Origin: Ruminococcus bromii | Lineage (GTDB): Bacteria > Bacillota > Clostridia > Oscillospirales > Acutalibacteraceae | DNA length: 64,000 nucleotides | Direction: 5' to 3' | NCBI RefSeq assembly: GCF_002834225.1 | Contig: NZ_NNSR01000016.1 | Location: 1 to 64,000 of the forward strand | Shown: positions 1 to 7,898 of the stretch, piece after piece | How the letters are laid out: each line of letters begins with the position of its first letter | Position numbering within the stretch: position 1 is the stretch's first letter | The notes under the pieces: generated by a model | Databases searched by the model: none | What the model saw: only the letters and a program-made list of their open reading frames with translations | What the model was told of the DNA's origin: nothing | Translations under genes and position numbers: made by a program

Positions 1-148
1 TGCTCCTTGCGAGCAAAGCATTGCTTGCTCCGATTTAAATCTAAGTGCAGCTATTACAGACAAAGCAGATTATCATTCAGATAAAAAACAAGTACTACTG
101 TTCTCACCCCTATGCGGTGGGTTTAACTTTATAAAGGTGATGTAAAAA
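1..148. other. Window-edge non-coding stretch with small palindromes
   Basis: No gene is visible before the first start codon. A short palindrome with GAGCAA and TTGCTTGCTC arms lies at about 14-34. A hairpin-like CACCCC / GGTGGG pair at about 105-122 is followed by a weak T-run and could end an upstream gene lying outside the window. An AAGGTGATG ribosome-binding site sits just before the gene at 149. Confidence 0.35.
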
Positions 149-1123
149 ATGAAAACAATAGACTTAGTCGTTCCCTGCTATAATGAAGAGGCAGGACTTG
201 AGCATTTTGTGCTTGAAACCAACAAGGTTATCGACTCTCTGCCCGAATATTCTTTCAGATACATACTTGTAAATGACGGCAGTAAGGACAGAACCTATCT
301 CATTATGAAAAAGCTTGCGAAAACTTTTAACAATATCAAGTATATTTCGTTCTCACGAAATTTTGGAAAAGAGGCGGCAATGTTTGCAGGGCTTCAACAC
401 ACAACAGCCGATTATGTTGTTGTTATGGACGCCGACCTTCAGCATCCTCCGCAGTTGTTTCCTCAGATGATTCAGGCTGTTGAACATGAGGGTTACGACT
501 GCTGTGCGACAAAGCGTGCCGACCGTGAGGGCGAAAGCAAGTTCAGAGGAATTTTTTCAAAGCTGTTCTTCAAGCTTTCAAATAGGCTTACAGATGTAAA
601 AATGCCCTACGGCGCAATGGACTTCCGTATGATGAGCCGTCAGATGGTTGACTCAATCCTTGAACTCAGCGAAGTTCAAAGATTTTCAAAGGGCATTTTC
701 TCATGGGTTGGCTTCAACACAAAATGGATTGCCTACAAAACAGTTGACCGTCAGCTCGGTCAGACAACATGGAAATTCTCGAGTCTGTTCAAATATGCGA
801 TTGAGGGTATCACAAGCTTTTCGGTTGCACCGCTCAGATTCACGGCTGTTATGGGATTTATCATTTTCGTAATTTCGCTCATATACATTATAATAACGCT
901 GATTCAGACGCTGTTTCTCGGAATTACCACACCCGGTTATGTCACCACGCTGTGCGCAATCCTCTTTATGGGCGGTATCACCGAAATGTCAATCGGCATT
1001 CTCGGCGAATACATAGGAAAAATTTATATGGAAGCCAAGGACAGACCTATCTACATTACAAAATTCTCTAATTTTGAAGATGAAGATAACGAAGAAAAAG
1101 ACGATAAGGAGATTAAGGGTTAA
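149..1123 (+). CDS. Family 2 glycosyltransferase, GtrB/DPM1-like
   Basis: A membrane-bound transferase of the dolichol-phosphate-mannose-synthase type. By family it moves a sugar from a nucleotide donor to a polyprenyl phosphate on the cytoplasmic face. Residues 7-14 (VVPCYNEE) open the GT-A fold and the metal/nucleotide-binding DxD motif is D94-A-D96. Two hydrophobic segments near residues 230-255 and 265-290 give the usual C-terminal anchor, and the acidic tail is hydrophilic. The length of 324 aa is typical. The stop codon abuts the start of the GtrA-like gene, so the two are co-transcribed and probably make and flip one lipid-linked sugar that decorates a wall polymer. The sugar cannot be told from sequence. 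Confidence 0.9.
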   Translation: MKTIDLVVPCYNEEAGLEHFVLETNKVIDSLPEYSFRYILVNDGSKDRTYLIMKKLAKTFNNIKYISFSRNFGKEAAMFAGLQHTTADYVVVMDADLQHPPQLFPQMIQAVEHEGYDCCATKRADREGESKFRGIFSKLFFKLSNRLTDVKMPYGAMDFRMMSRQMVDSILELSEVQRFSKGIFSWVGFNTKWIAYKTVDRQLGQTTWKFSSLFKYAIEGITSFSVAPLRFTAVMGFIIFVISLIYIIITLIQTLFLGITTPGYVTTLCAILFMGGITEMSIGILGEYIGKIYMEAKDRPIYITKFSNFEDEDNEEKDDKEIKG

Positions 1124-1585
1124 ATGGGTAATTTTATAAAGCAGTTTTTTGACATTAAATTTTGGAAGTTTATACTTGTCGGAATTTTAAACACGGTTGT
1201 AGGCATGGGACTTCAGTTTCTGTTCTTTAACCTCTGCGGATGGAACGAATGGATTTCGTCGCTTGTCGGCTACATTCTCGGCAGTATTTTAAGCTATTTT
1301 CTCAACAAATACTTCACATTCAAAAACAAGGACAAGGGCTGGAAGCCAATCGTTAAATTTGCACTCAATATTGCAGTATGCTACGGACTTGCCTACGGAA
1401 TTGCAATTCCGCTCATCAGTATGCTCTGTACGGCAAACAGCTGGACAATGTTCGGCTGGAGCGTTGAAAAATTTGCAGGCAACTTCTCAATGATAGTAGG
1501 CGCATGCCTTTTTGTGGCATTCAACTACATCGGTCAGCGTTTCTTCGCTTTCAGAGAGAAAAAAGGAGAGAGCGGCAAGCAATAA
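1124..1585 (+). CDS. GtrA-family membrane protein, putative polyprenyl-sugar flippase
   Basis: A 153-aa protein with four predicted membrane helices and the GtrA/DPMS-like fold: the segment FWKFILVGILNTVVG opens helix 1, and a basic YFLNKYFTFKN motif follows helix 2. GtrA proteins are thought to translocate polyprenyl-phosphate sugars made by a partner GtrB enzyme. Here the partner is the gene immediately upstream, whose stop codon ends one base before this ATG; an AAGGAG ribosome-binding site lies inside that gene's last codons. A strong hairpin terminator follows, so the unit has two genes. The flippase role is inferred from family and context. Confidence 0.85.
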   Translation: MGNFIKQFFDIKFWKFILVGILNTVVGMGLQFLFFNLCGWNEWISSLVGYILGSILSYFLNKYFTFKNKDKGWKPIVKFALNIAVCYGLAYGIAIPLISMLCTANSWTMFGWSVEKFAGNFSMIVGACLFVAFNYIGQRFFAFREKKGESGKQ

Positions 1586-1599
1586 TTTACAACAAACAA

Positions 1600-1640
1600 A
1601 AGGTCGGAAAAGCTTTTGCGCTCTCCGACCTTCTTTTAAT
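1600..1640. terminator. Bidirectional terminator between gtrA-like and fumarase genes
   Basis: AAGGTCGGA (1600-1608) pairs with TCCGACCTT (1624-1632). A T-rich tail follows on the plus strand, and on the minus strand TTTTGTTTGTT follows. It serves two convergent transcripts. Confidence 0.85.
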
Positions 1641-1654
1641 TTAATGCCGCCGAA

Positions 1655-2206
1655 TTATGATTTTCTGTATTTTGGCGGTTCTGTTTCATAGACATTGTTG
1701 CCGTTGCTGTCGATTGCAACTATGCACGGGAAATCTTCGACCTCATATCTGCGAACAGCCTCCGTGCCTAAATCTTCATAGCAAAGAATCTCCTCGCTCT
1801 TGATGCTCTTGGCGATAAGTGCCGCCGCACCGCCGATTGCGACAAGATACACACCCTTGTTGCGAACAATCGCATCGACAACTTCTTTATTCCTTGCGCC
1901 TTTGCCTATCATTCCTTTGAGTCCGAGGTCAAGCAGTGACGGAGCGTACTTATCCATACGATAGCTTGATGTCGGACCTGCAGGACCTACTGCATGACCT
2001 GGCTTTGCAGGGGCAGGACCTACATAATAGATAAGCTCGCCTTTGATGTCAACGGGAAGTTTTTCGCCCTTCTGAATCAATTCATAAAGTCTTTTGTGTG
2101 CGGCATCTCTGCCTGTGATGATTGAACCCGAGAGCAGAACGCTGTCGCCTGCTTTGAGATTTTTGATATCTTCATCCGTAATCGGAAGTGTAATTTTCTT
2201 TTCCAC
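1655..2206 (-). CDS. fumB: Class I fumarate hydratase, beta subunit
   Basis: The C-terminal half of the two-subunit iron-sulfur fumarase (TtdB/FumB-type swivelling domain), which with the alpha subunit interconverts fumarate and malate in the cytosol. At 183 aa it has the standard length. Recognisable are the N-terminal LKAGDSVLLSGSIITGRDAAH block, the YYVGPAPAKPG stretch and the SYRMDKYAP motif that completes the active site. It lies 12 bases after the alpha-subunit gene on the same strand, as in other Clostridia. The alternative is L(+)-tartrate dehydratase beta, which shares the fold and cannot be fully excluded from sequence. Confidence 0.88.
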   Translation of the reverse strand: MEKKITLPITDEDIKNLKAGDSVLLSGSIITGRDAAHKRLYELIQKGEKLPVDIKGELIYYVGPAPAKPGHAVGPAGPTSSYRMDKYAPSLLDLGLKGMIGKGARNKEVVDAIVRNKGVYLVAIGGAAALIAKSIKSEEILCYEDLGTEAVRRYEVEDFPCIVAIDSNGNNVYETEPPKYRKS

Positions 2207-2218
2207 AGCTTTTCCTCC

Positions 2219-3070
2219 TCAGATCGTTGCACTTGCGTGTCTTGCGGCATGGCAACAGATGTTGACCGCAACAGGCATTCCTGCAATGTGTGTGGGTGAA
2301 GTTTCGATATTCACACCGATTGCAGTTGTATTGCCGCCGAGTCCTGCAGGGCCGAAGCCCATTTTATTGATTTCGGTGAGGAGCTCATCCTCAAGCTGTG
2401 CATAGCGTTCATCTTCATTTTTGGAATCAATCGGACGGAAGGTTGCTTTTTTTGCAAGCTGGGCGGCTCTTTCAAAAGTACCGCCGATTCCGACACCGAC
2501 AACCATAGGCGGACAGGGATTTGGACCTGCCTGAAAAACAGTATCAAGAATAAACTGCTTAACGCCCTCAATGCCCTTTGACGGGGTGAGCATTTTTATC
2601 TGCGACATATTTTCACTGCCGAAGCCCTTGCCGCCGGCGGTAATTTTAATCTGATTTCCGCTGACAATTTTTGTGTGGATAATTGCAGGAGTGTTATCCT
2701 TTGTATTGATTCTGTCGAAAACAGGATCATTTACTACACTCTTGCGAAGGTAGCCGTCAATATAGGCTCTGCGAACGCCCTCGTTGACAGCCTCATCAAA
2801 ACTGCCGTCCTCAATAACAACCCTATCGCCGTATTCAACAAAGAGGACAGCCATACCCGTATCCTGACAAAGGGGAACTTCTTCACTAGCCGCAATTTTA
2901 TCGTTTTCGATAATCTGTGAAAGTACACTTTTGCCTACAGGCGAGCTTTCGTTATCCCTTGCGGTTTCAAGGGCGCACATAATGTCTTTTCCGATAAAAT
3001 AGTTGCAGTCGGTAAACAGCTTTTTAACCGTATCGCATACCGTCTGCGCCTTGATTTTTCTTATTTCCAT
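2219..3070 (-). CDS. fumA: Class I fumarate hydratase, alpha subunit
   Basis: The [4Fe-4S]-binding catalytic half of an oxygen-sensitive class I fumarase, 283 aa from the chosen start. The cluster ligands are expected at the Cys of PLCQDTGM, at NPCPPM and at NICCHAARH, all present. A longer reading frame opens 22 codons upstream, but a GAGGAG ribosome-binding site 7 bases before the ATG at 3070 and the typical MEIRKI beginning favour this start. A TTGAAA/TATAAT promoter lies just upstream. Fumarase in an anaerobe serves either reductive succinate formation or aspartate recycling; which one applies is not shown here. Tartrate dehydratase alpha is the alternative. Confidence 0.88.
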   Translation of the reverse strand: MEIRKIKAQTVCDTVKKLFTDCNYFIGKDIMCALETARDNESSPVGKSVLSQIIENDKIAASEEVPLCQDTGMAVLFVEYGDRVVIEDGSFDEAVNEGVRRAYIDGYLRKSVVNDPVFDRINTKDNTPAIIHTKIVSGNQIKITAGGKGFGSENMSQIKMLTPSKGIEGVKQFILDTVFQAGPNPCPPMVVGVGIGGTFERAAQLAKKATFRPIDSKNEDERYAQLEDELLTEINKMGFGPAGLGGNTTAIGVNIETSPTHIAGMPVAVNICCHAARHASATI

Positions 3071-3100
3071 ATCCGAACTCCTCAAAGTGATTTTGATTAT

Positions 3101-3129
3101 ATTATAAATCTTTTTTATCTGTATTTCAA
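3101..3129 (-). promoter_or_regulatory. Promoter of the fumarase operon
   Basis: On the minus strand, TTGAAA (3129-3124) is separated by 17 bases from TATAAT (3106-3101). The predicted RNA start is about 25 bases upstream of the alpha-subunit ATG. This is a near-consensus vegetative sigma factor promoter. Confidence 0.75.
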
Positions 3130-3136
3130 TAAGCAA

Positions 3137-3435
3137 TAAAATGTGATATAATCATTTTAACGGATTGTTATAACAGTTGTGATTTGAAGTGCAGCGGCGA
3201 ACGAGGTTCGCCCCAACAATGTGGTACGAAGAATTACGATATTACGCTCGGGCATAATATGTTTTTAATACTGCAAACTATCTACACAAATGGGGTACGG
3301 CGGCTCGCCGCGCGATACTTCACCAACAAAATTGAAAATTAACATAATTTTATCACATTCGGATGATAGAGTAACAGTCGGAATACACTGCGTCTTAACC
3401 GACGCTTATAATTTTAATAAAAGGGGCGTACAAAA
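3137..3435. other. Intergenic region with palindromic repeats, upstream of the response regulator
   Basis: No gene is visible in this stretch. It holds a GGCGAAC / GTTCGCCCC palindrome (about 3190-3209), resembling elements near 10.6 and 40.9 kb, and a second GC-rich palindrome GGCGGCTCGCCG near 3299-3311. A GCGTC-N6-GACGC inverted repeat (3390-3405) sits immediately before a TATAAT-like -10 (3407-3412) that could start the two-component operon. Confidence 0.5.
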
Positions 3436-4119
3436 ATGAGCAGGATACTTGTTGTTGACGATGAGGCAAGAATCAGACAGATTATCAGAAAATATGCCGA
3501 ATTTGAGGGTTTTGAGGTTGAAGAAGCCGTTGACGGTATGCAGGCAATTGAAATTTGCCGCAAGGAGGACTTTGACCTTATTATAATGGATGTTATGATG
3601 CCTGAGCTTGACGGCTTTTCCGCTTGCAGGGAAATCAGAAAATTCAAGAAAACACCTATCATTATGCTTTCGGCAAGAGGCGAGGAGTACGATAAAATTC
3701 ACGGCTTTGAGCTTGGCAGTGACGACTATGTTGTTAAGCCGTTCTCGCCAAAGGAGCTTATGATGCGTGTTAATGCCGTAATCAAGCGTTCACAAGGCGC
3801 TCAGAACGAAGAGAATGTGAAGAAGGATGTATTTACATACGAAGGTCTTTCGGTTGATTTCTCAGCCAGAATTGTTACAATTGACGGCAAAAGAATTGAG
3901 ATGACGCCAAAGGAATACGAACTCTTTTTCTATATGGTAAAGAACAAAGGACTTGCACTCACCCGTGAAAAGCTTATAAGCGAGGTCTGGGGCTACGACT
4001 TCTTCGGTGACGAAAGAACGCTTGACACACACATTAAGCTTCTCAGAAAGAGCCTTGGCGAATACAGCAGATGCATTGTAACGCTTCGAGGGGTGGGTTA
4101 CCGTTTTGAAACAATCTAA
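3436..4119 (+). CDS. OmpR/PhoB-family response regulator
   Basis: A 227-aa DNA-binding response regulator. The receiver domain occupies residues about 3-115, with acidic residues D8 and D9, phospho-acceptor D52 (in IIMDVMMP) and a conserved lysine in VVKPFSP. A winged-helix OmpR domain follows (about 130-227), with the typical RTLDTHIKLLRKSL recognition helix and GVGYRFE ending. The downstream sensor kinase gene overlaps it by 14 bases, so the two form a cognate pair. The signal is unknown. A small inverted repeat sits in the candidate promoter and may be its own operator. Confidence 0.93.
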   Translation: MSRILVVDDEARIRQIIRKYAEFEGFEVEEAVDGMQAIEICRKEDFDLIIMDVMMPELDGFSACREIRKFKKTPIIMLSARGEEYDKIHGFELGSDDYVVKPFSPKELMMRVNAVIKRSQGAQNEENVKKDVFTYEGLSVDFSARIVTIDGKRIEMTPKEYELFFYMVKNKGLALTREKLISEVWGYDFFGDERTLDTHIKLLRKSLGEYSRCIVTLRGVGYRFETI

Positions 4120-5677
4120 CAAACGATTTGACCGCCATTATCTGCCGTTGAATTTTAAGCTATTATGCTATTTCCTTCTGTTCGGATTTGCAATTGTGAT
4201 CGTGTTATGGGTGTTCCAGACCTTTTTTCTTGAATCGTTTTACACAGCTACAAAATCTTCACAGGTTGAAAAGAACGCACAGGTTATTTCAAAGTCGATT
4301 GAAGAAAACAAAAACGCTCTCGGAACGATTGAAAATGTTGCAAGCTACAATTCACTTTCGGTATATGTTTACGATTCAACTTCTCTTTTCACATTGAAGT
4401 ATTGTTGCGAATACGACAACCCCGTTTCAAACCTGAAATTTCAGTATCACGATGTCTATTCATACTATAAGCTTGCAGAGGAAAATGACGGACATTATTT
4501 GTTCATCACAAGTAACTACAAAGAGGACAGCATTAAAGGCAAGTTTGAGCGACAGTTTTTTGATGAATATTCTTCATCCGACACAGCCAAAAGGGACATA
4601 GTTCGGTATGTTTCCGTTCCCGACAAAAATGTTCAAAATATGGTTTACACCGACATTATCAATCTGCAGGACGGCAGCGAATGCTTTTTGATTGTAACAT
4701 CGTCAATCACGCCGCTGACTAACACGGTTGAAATCGTCCGTGACCAGCTTGCAATCGTTTCGGTTGTGTTTGTGCTTCTTGCCGTTATAATTTCGCTTTA
4801 CGCAAGCCACAGAATCGCAAAGCCGATTTCAAAAACAAACACGGCGGCAAAGGAGCTTGCAAAGAAAAACTATGATGTTGACTTTAACGCAAGAGGATAT
4901 CTTGAGGTTGAGGAACTCAACGAAACGCTGAACTATGCAAAAACGGAGCTTGCCGCAACCGAAAAATTGCAAAAAGAGCTTATTGCCAACATCTCGCACG
5001 ATTTGAGAACACCGCTGACAATGATTACGGGCTACGGCGAGGTTATGCGTGACCTGCCGGGTGAGAACACTCCCGAAAATATTCAGATTATTATTGACGA
5101 GGCAACAAGGCTTTCAACACTTGTCAACGATTTGCTTGACCTCTCAAAAATTCAGTCGGGTGCAATTCAGCCTGAAAAATCTGAATTCTGTCTTACCGAC
5201 AGCATCAAGAATATTTTCACAAGGTACGCAAAGCTCAAGGAACAGGACGGATACAACATTCTGTTCGAGAGTGACGAAGATGTTTACATTTTTGCCGATG
5301 AACTGAAAATTTCACAGGTAATCTATAATCTTGTGAACAATGCTGTCAATTATGTCGGCGAAGACAAAACTGTTATTGTAACGCAAAAGGTAAACGGCAA
5401 AAAGGTTCTCATTGAGGTAACGGATCACGGTGACGGCATTCCTCCCGAAAAGCTTGAATACATCTGGGATCGTTACTACAAGGTTGACAAGGAGCATAAG
5501 CGTGGCGTTATCGGCACGGGACTCGGCTTGTCAATAGTCAAGGGTATTCTTGACAGCCACAATGCAAGATACGGCGTTCGCAGTACACTCGGCAAAGGCA
5601 GTACATTCTGGTTTGAACTTGACATTGTTTCCGTGAAAAAACGAAACAAAAAGAATTCGGACGAAAATAAAGAATAA
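4106..5677 (+). CDS. Membrane sensor histidine kinase
   Basis: Partner kinase of the preceding regulator, 523 aa, starting at a TTG that overlaps the regulator's end and is preceded by GAGGGGTGGG. Transmembrane helix 1 is about residues 17-40 and helix 2 about 214-234, flanking an extracellular sensor domain of roughly 170 residues with no recognised family. A HAMP segment begins with HRIAKPIS, followed by the HisKA dimer domain with phospho-acceptor H298 (ISHDLRTP) and a HATPase domain showing the N box (NLVNNAVNY), DHGDGIPPE and GTGLGLSIVKGI. The domain order is that of PhoR/VicK-like kinases; the ligand cannot be inferred. A perfect hairpin terminator follows. Confidence 0.93.
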   Translation: MKQSNKRFDRHYLPLNFKLLCYFLLFGFAIVIVLWVFQTFFLESFYTATKSSQVEKNAQVISKSIEENKNALGTIENVASYNSLSVYVYDSTSLFTLKYCCEYDNPVSNLKFQYHDVYSYYKLAEENDGHYLFITSNYKEDSIKGKFERQFFDEYSSSDTAKRDIVRYVSVPDKNVQNMVYTDIINLQDGSECFLIVTSSITPLTNTVEIVRDQLAIVSVVFVLLAVIISLYASHRIAKPISKTNTAAKELAKKNYDVDFNARGYLEVEELNETLNYAKTELAATEKLQKELIANISHDLRTPLTMITGYGEVMRDLPGENTPENIQIIIDEATRLSTLVNDLLDLSKIQSGAIQPEKSEFCLTDSIKNIFTRYAKLKEQDGYNILFESDEDVYIFADELKISQVIYNLVNNAVNYVGEDKTVIVTQKVNGKKVLIEVTDHGDGIPPEKLEYIWDRYYKVDKEHKRGVIGTGLGLSIVKGILDSHNARYGVRSTLGKGSTFWFELDIVSVKKRNKKNSDENKE

Positions 5678-5682
5678 ACAAC

Positions 5683-5716
5683 AAATCCCGAACACGGTAA
5701 AATGTGTTCGGGATTT
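5683..5716. terminator. Bidirectional terminator, kinase gene / FliB-like gene
   Basis: A perfect 13-bp stem, AAATCCCGAACAC (5683-5695) with GTGTTCGGGATTT (5704-5716), lies between convergent genes and provides T-rich tails in both directions. Confidence 0.9.
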
Positions 5717-5718
5717 AT

Positions 5719-6762
5719 TTATAAAATACCTATTAAATTGTCGGTTGAAAAAAGTGGATTGAAGATAAATTCATCTTCGAGGAGTTCGCCGTTTTCATAG
5801 GAATGTTCAACCTCTTTTGAATATCCCTGCAGAATTTTCACAACTTCGGCTTGAGTAGGATTTTCAAGCCTTTCGAGTTCATAAGCGGTTACTATGTATG
5901 CACAGACCATTCGCTTGATTGTGGATATGACATTAAAACTGTCGATTGCAGAAAGGTAATATCTGCGGACATAGTAGTCAAGATAGGCGGTAAGCGGTCT
6001 GTCAAAACGGCTTGACAGCGTATTATTTTTTGCAAAATCGGCGGTTGCTTCAAGCTCACATAGCCAATCCTTACTCATGATATCAAGGCTTTTGTGCAAA
6101 TCAAAAATGAATGACGCATCTCCGCAGCTTTGCTTTTTATATTCATCTGTCGGCATAGCCGTGATATCAAAAATTTCATCGTCAAGCATATTCTGCACAC
6201 GCTCGTTAAAGGCAAGAAGTCTGCACAATCTTTCGGACAAGGACATTTTGCAGTCTGAGAGAATTTCAAAAGTGCGTTTTCTTGCAGAGAGCAGAAAATT
6301 CATCTCGGTTGTGCTGTAATCGGTCTGTAAGTCCTGCGGAATATCGGTTGCAAAGCCTGTGTCAAAATCCGACTCAAGCATAAGCCTTGCCGCCTCGGGA
6401 CAGGCAAACGAAAGCGTATGTTCACAAAAAACGGTGTAGTCCTGAGTGATTCTCGGAAATTCCTTACAGGTGTGACAAAGGTGATTTTCGCCGAGGTTGA
6501 TGTAAATGTCGCACAGCATATCGCTGTTCCAGAACGGGCATTTTTCACCTTGCCTGATGAAAATTCTGTCGCCGTCCTCGTCAATTGTCATAAGCGACCT
6601 GAGCCTGTCGCCAAACTCGCCTTTGACTGTATTATAAAAATCAAAGCTTGTATCATCGACAACAACATCCCAGTCCCTGCAACAGCTGTCGGGACAGAGG
6701 TTCGCAATGCATCTGAATTTTTCGCAGTATTTCGGGAAGTAGTGTTTCATAGTCATGTCCAT
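5719..6762 (-). CDS. FliB-like cysteine-rich protein (flagellin lysine N-methylase family)
   Basis: A 347-aa protein matching the family annotated as flagellin lysine-N-methylase. Cysteines C18, C23, C27 and C28 (FRCI...CPDSCC) and later C75, C84, C96, C99, C113 and C121 form the Fe-S/metal-binding pattern of the YkgJ/FliB superfamily. No flagellin or motility gene is present in the window, so methylation of flagellin is doubtful here. It overlaps the small Nif11-like gene upstream. The start could be the ATG at 6762, one at 6756 giving an ATGA overlap, or one at 6750; no clear ribosome-binding site separates them, so translational coupling is likely. Family assignment is fairly safe; substrate is unknown. 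Confidence 0.7.
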   Translation of the reverse strand: MDMTMKHYFPKYCEKFRCIANLCPDSCCRDWDVVVDDTSFDFYNTVKGEFGDRLRSLMTIDEDGDRIFIRQGEKCPFWNSDMLCDIYINLGENHLCHTCKEFPRITQDYTVFCEHTLSFACPEAARLMLESDFDTGFATDIPQDLQTDYSTTEMNFLLSARKRTFEILSDCKMSLSERLCRLLAFNERVQNMLDDEIFDITAMPTDEYKKQSCGDASFIFDLHKSLDIMSKDWLCELEATADFAKNNTLSSRFDRPLTAYLDYYVRRYYLSAIDSFNVISTIKRMVCAYIVTAYELERLENPTQAEVVKILQGYSKEVEHSYENGELLEDEFIFNPLFSTDNLIGIL

Positions 6763-7031
6763 TTCAATGTAAGAATAAATTGTTCGTAGGCATCGTCCCA
6801 GCCGTCAATTGCGTTCACTCCGCCGCCGTTCACACTGCGAAGCTTGGTGTCGCTTTCGTCAAGTCCGAGTGCAAAAAGTTCGCCTGCACTGATTTTGTAC
6901 CCGAGCGACCGACAGAGGGAACAGAAGTTATCAATCGGATTTTCGCTCTGTTCGGTTTTCAGAAGTTTTTCTTTGAGTTCTGCGTTGCTTTTGACATCAC
7001 AGAGAAGTCGGTCAAGTTCTTCCCGTATCAT
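6753..7031 (-). CDS. Small Nif11-like domain protein, possible modified-peptide precursor
   Basis: A 92-aa protein. Residues about 14-57 (SNAELKEKLL ... LGYKISAGELFALG) resemble the Nif11 domain found in nitrogen-fixation proteins and as leader of many ribosomally made, modified peptides. The domain is followed by a GGG at 69-71 and a 21-residue tail rich in Asp, Trp, Tyr and Lys. Leader peptides of this kind are cut after a double glycine. Cysteines occur at 11, 37 and 40 but none in the tail, which argues against a lanthipeptide. The gene overlaps the FliB-like gene, so that protein is its likely partner. Assignment rests on pattern recognition only. Confidence 0.5.
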   Translation of the reverse strand: MIREELDRLLCDVKSNAELKEKLLKTEQSENPIDNFCSLCRSLGYKISAGELFALGLDESDTKLRSVNGGGVNAIDGWDDAYEQFILTLKWT

Positions 7032-7066
7032 AAAATCACCACGAAAATAAAATGAAGTTTCATAAA

Positions 7067-7097
7067 AACGGACCGCCCAAAAAATGAACGGTCCGCA
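7067..7097 (-). terminator. Terminator after the 51-aa membrane peptide gene
   Basis: On the minus strand, GCGGACCG pairs with CGGTCCG around a 13-base loop, followed by TTTTT. It separates the small membrane peptide gene from the Nif11-like gene. Confidence 0.75.
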
Positions 7098-7123
7098 TTC
7101 GGCTTTTAAGATTTACTCAATAA

Positions 7124-7279
7124 TTACTCAATCGAGCTGTCGAGGTATTCCATAAGCTCCTCGTCATCTTTTTTCTGCTTATCCTTAACGATAAAGAACG
7201 CTGTGAGAGCAGCAGAAAGAGCTGCAACTGCAGAAATGATACCGATAATTAAAGCCCATCTGCACTTATGATTTTTCAT
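7124..7279 (-). CDS. 51-aa single-pass membrane peptide, unknown
   Basis: An unannotated-size gene with good support. The ATG at 7279 is preceded by GGAGGCGACAG at proper spacing, and the frame reads MKNHKCRWALIIGIIS, a hydrophobic helix of roughly residues 8-31 (rich in Ala, Ile, Leu), then a charged tail (VKDKQKKDDEELMEYLDSS). A dedicated terminator follows. The basic N-terminus and acidic C-terminal tail suggest a type I or II single-pass membrane protein. Small Ala-rich membrane proteins with a KDKKKDDEEL-like tail are common in Ruminococcus-type genomes but have no assigned role. No function is proposed. Confidence 0.65.
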   Translation of the reverse strand: MKNHKCRWALIIGIISAVAALSAALTAFFIVKDKQKKDDEELMEYLDSSIE

Positions 7280-7383
7280 ATTCTGTCGCCTCCAAATTTT
7301 GTATGCTTGTATGGCAGTAGTATCTGCCGTATCTTTATTTATATTCTAACAGTTTTTACAAAAATGTCAACAGAACAAAATAA

Positions 7384-7409
7384 AAAAGCAGAGAATATTC
7401 TCTGCTTTT
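7384..7409 (-). terminator. rpsT terminator
   Basis: A perfect 26-base palindrome, AAAAGCAGAGAAT joined to ATTCTCTGCTTTT, 22 bases past the rpsT stop, followed by a T-rich stretch on the minus strand. Confidence 0.88.
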
Positions 7410-7431
7410 AAGCCTGTAAGATTTATTGCAC

Positions 7432-7692
7432 TTATGCTGATGCGTTAAGTCTTTTAGCAAGTGATGATTTGCTTCTTGCAGCAGTGTTCTTGTGAAGAAT
7501 ACCCTTAGCTGTTGCCTGGTCAATTTTCTTAATAGCAAGACGAACTGCCTCTGTTTTGTTGTCAGCGTTAGTGTCAACTGCGTAATAAGCCTTCTTTACA
7601 GCTGTTCTGAGAGCAGATTTTGTAGCCTTGTTACGAGCAGTCTTTGTAGCAATAACTTTAACACGCTTTTTAGCAGATTTGATGTTTGGCAT
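7432..7692 (-). CDS. rpsT: 30S ribosomal protein S20
   Basis: An 86-aa basic protein with the S20 start MPNIKSAKKRVKV and the conserved NKATKSALRTAVKKA and KGILHKNTAARSKSSLAKRLN helices. It binds 16S rRNA in the body of the small subunit. AAGGAGGTGGGACA precedes the ATG, a strong ribosome-binding site. The gene stands alone, with its own promoter and a palindromic terminator, which is usual for rpsT. In other bacteria S20 represses its own translation, but nothing here shows that directly. Confidence 0.97.
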   Translation of the reverse strand: MPNIKSAKKRVKVIATKTARNKATKSALRTAVKKAYYAVDTNADNKTEAVRLAIKKIDQATAKGILHKNTAARSKSSLAKRLNASA

Positions 7693-7729
7693 TGTCCCAC
7701 CTCCTTAAAGTATCGGTCATATAGGAATT

Positions 7730-7758
7730 ATGATAGCACAAGAATGTGCAAAAATCAA
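7730..7758 (-). promoter_or_regulatory. rpsT promoter
   Basis: On the minus strand TTGATT (7758-7753), a 17-base spacer and TATCAT (7735-7730). A small GCACATTCTTGTGC hairpin lies in the spacer. Confidence 0.65.
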
Positions 7759-7898
7759 GTCTTTTTACAAAAAAAGTTGGATTTTATGCGGATTTTATCG
7801 GTTTTCTCTGTTCCGCAACAACATCTTGTGTATTGATTTTTTCATTTATCTATATGCTGTAACAGAAAAATAACAGAAATTTTCCTGTCGCATAAATT

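Noticed and set aside
7060-7110. The hairpin near 7.08 kb as an attenuator of the Nif11-like pair
   Set aside because: Its stem and T-run on the minus strand follow the small membrane peptide stop closely, so a plain terminator explains it best.
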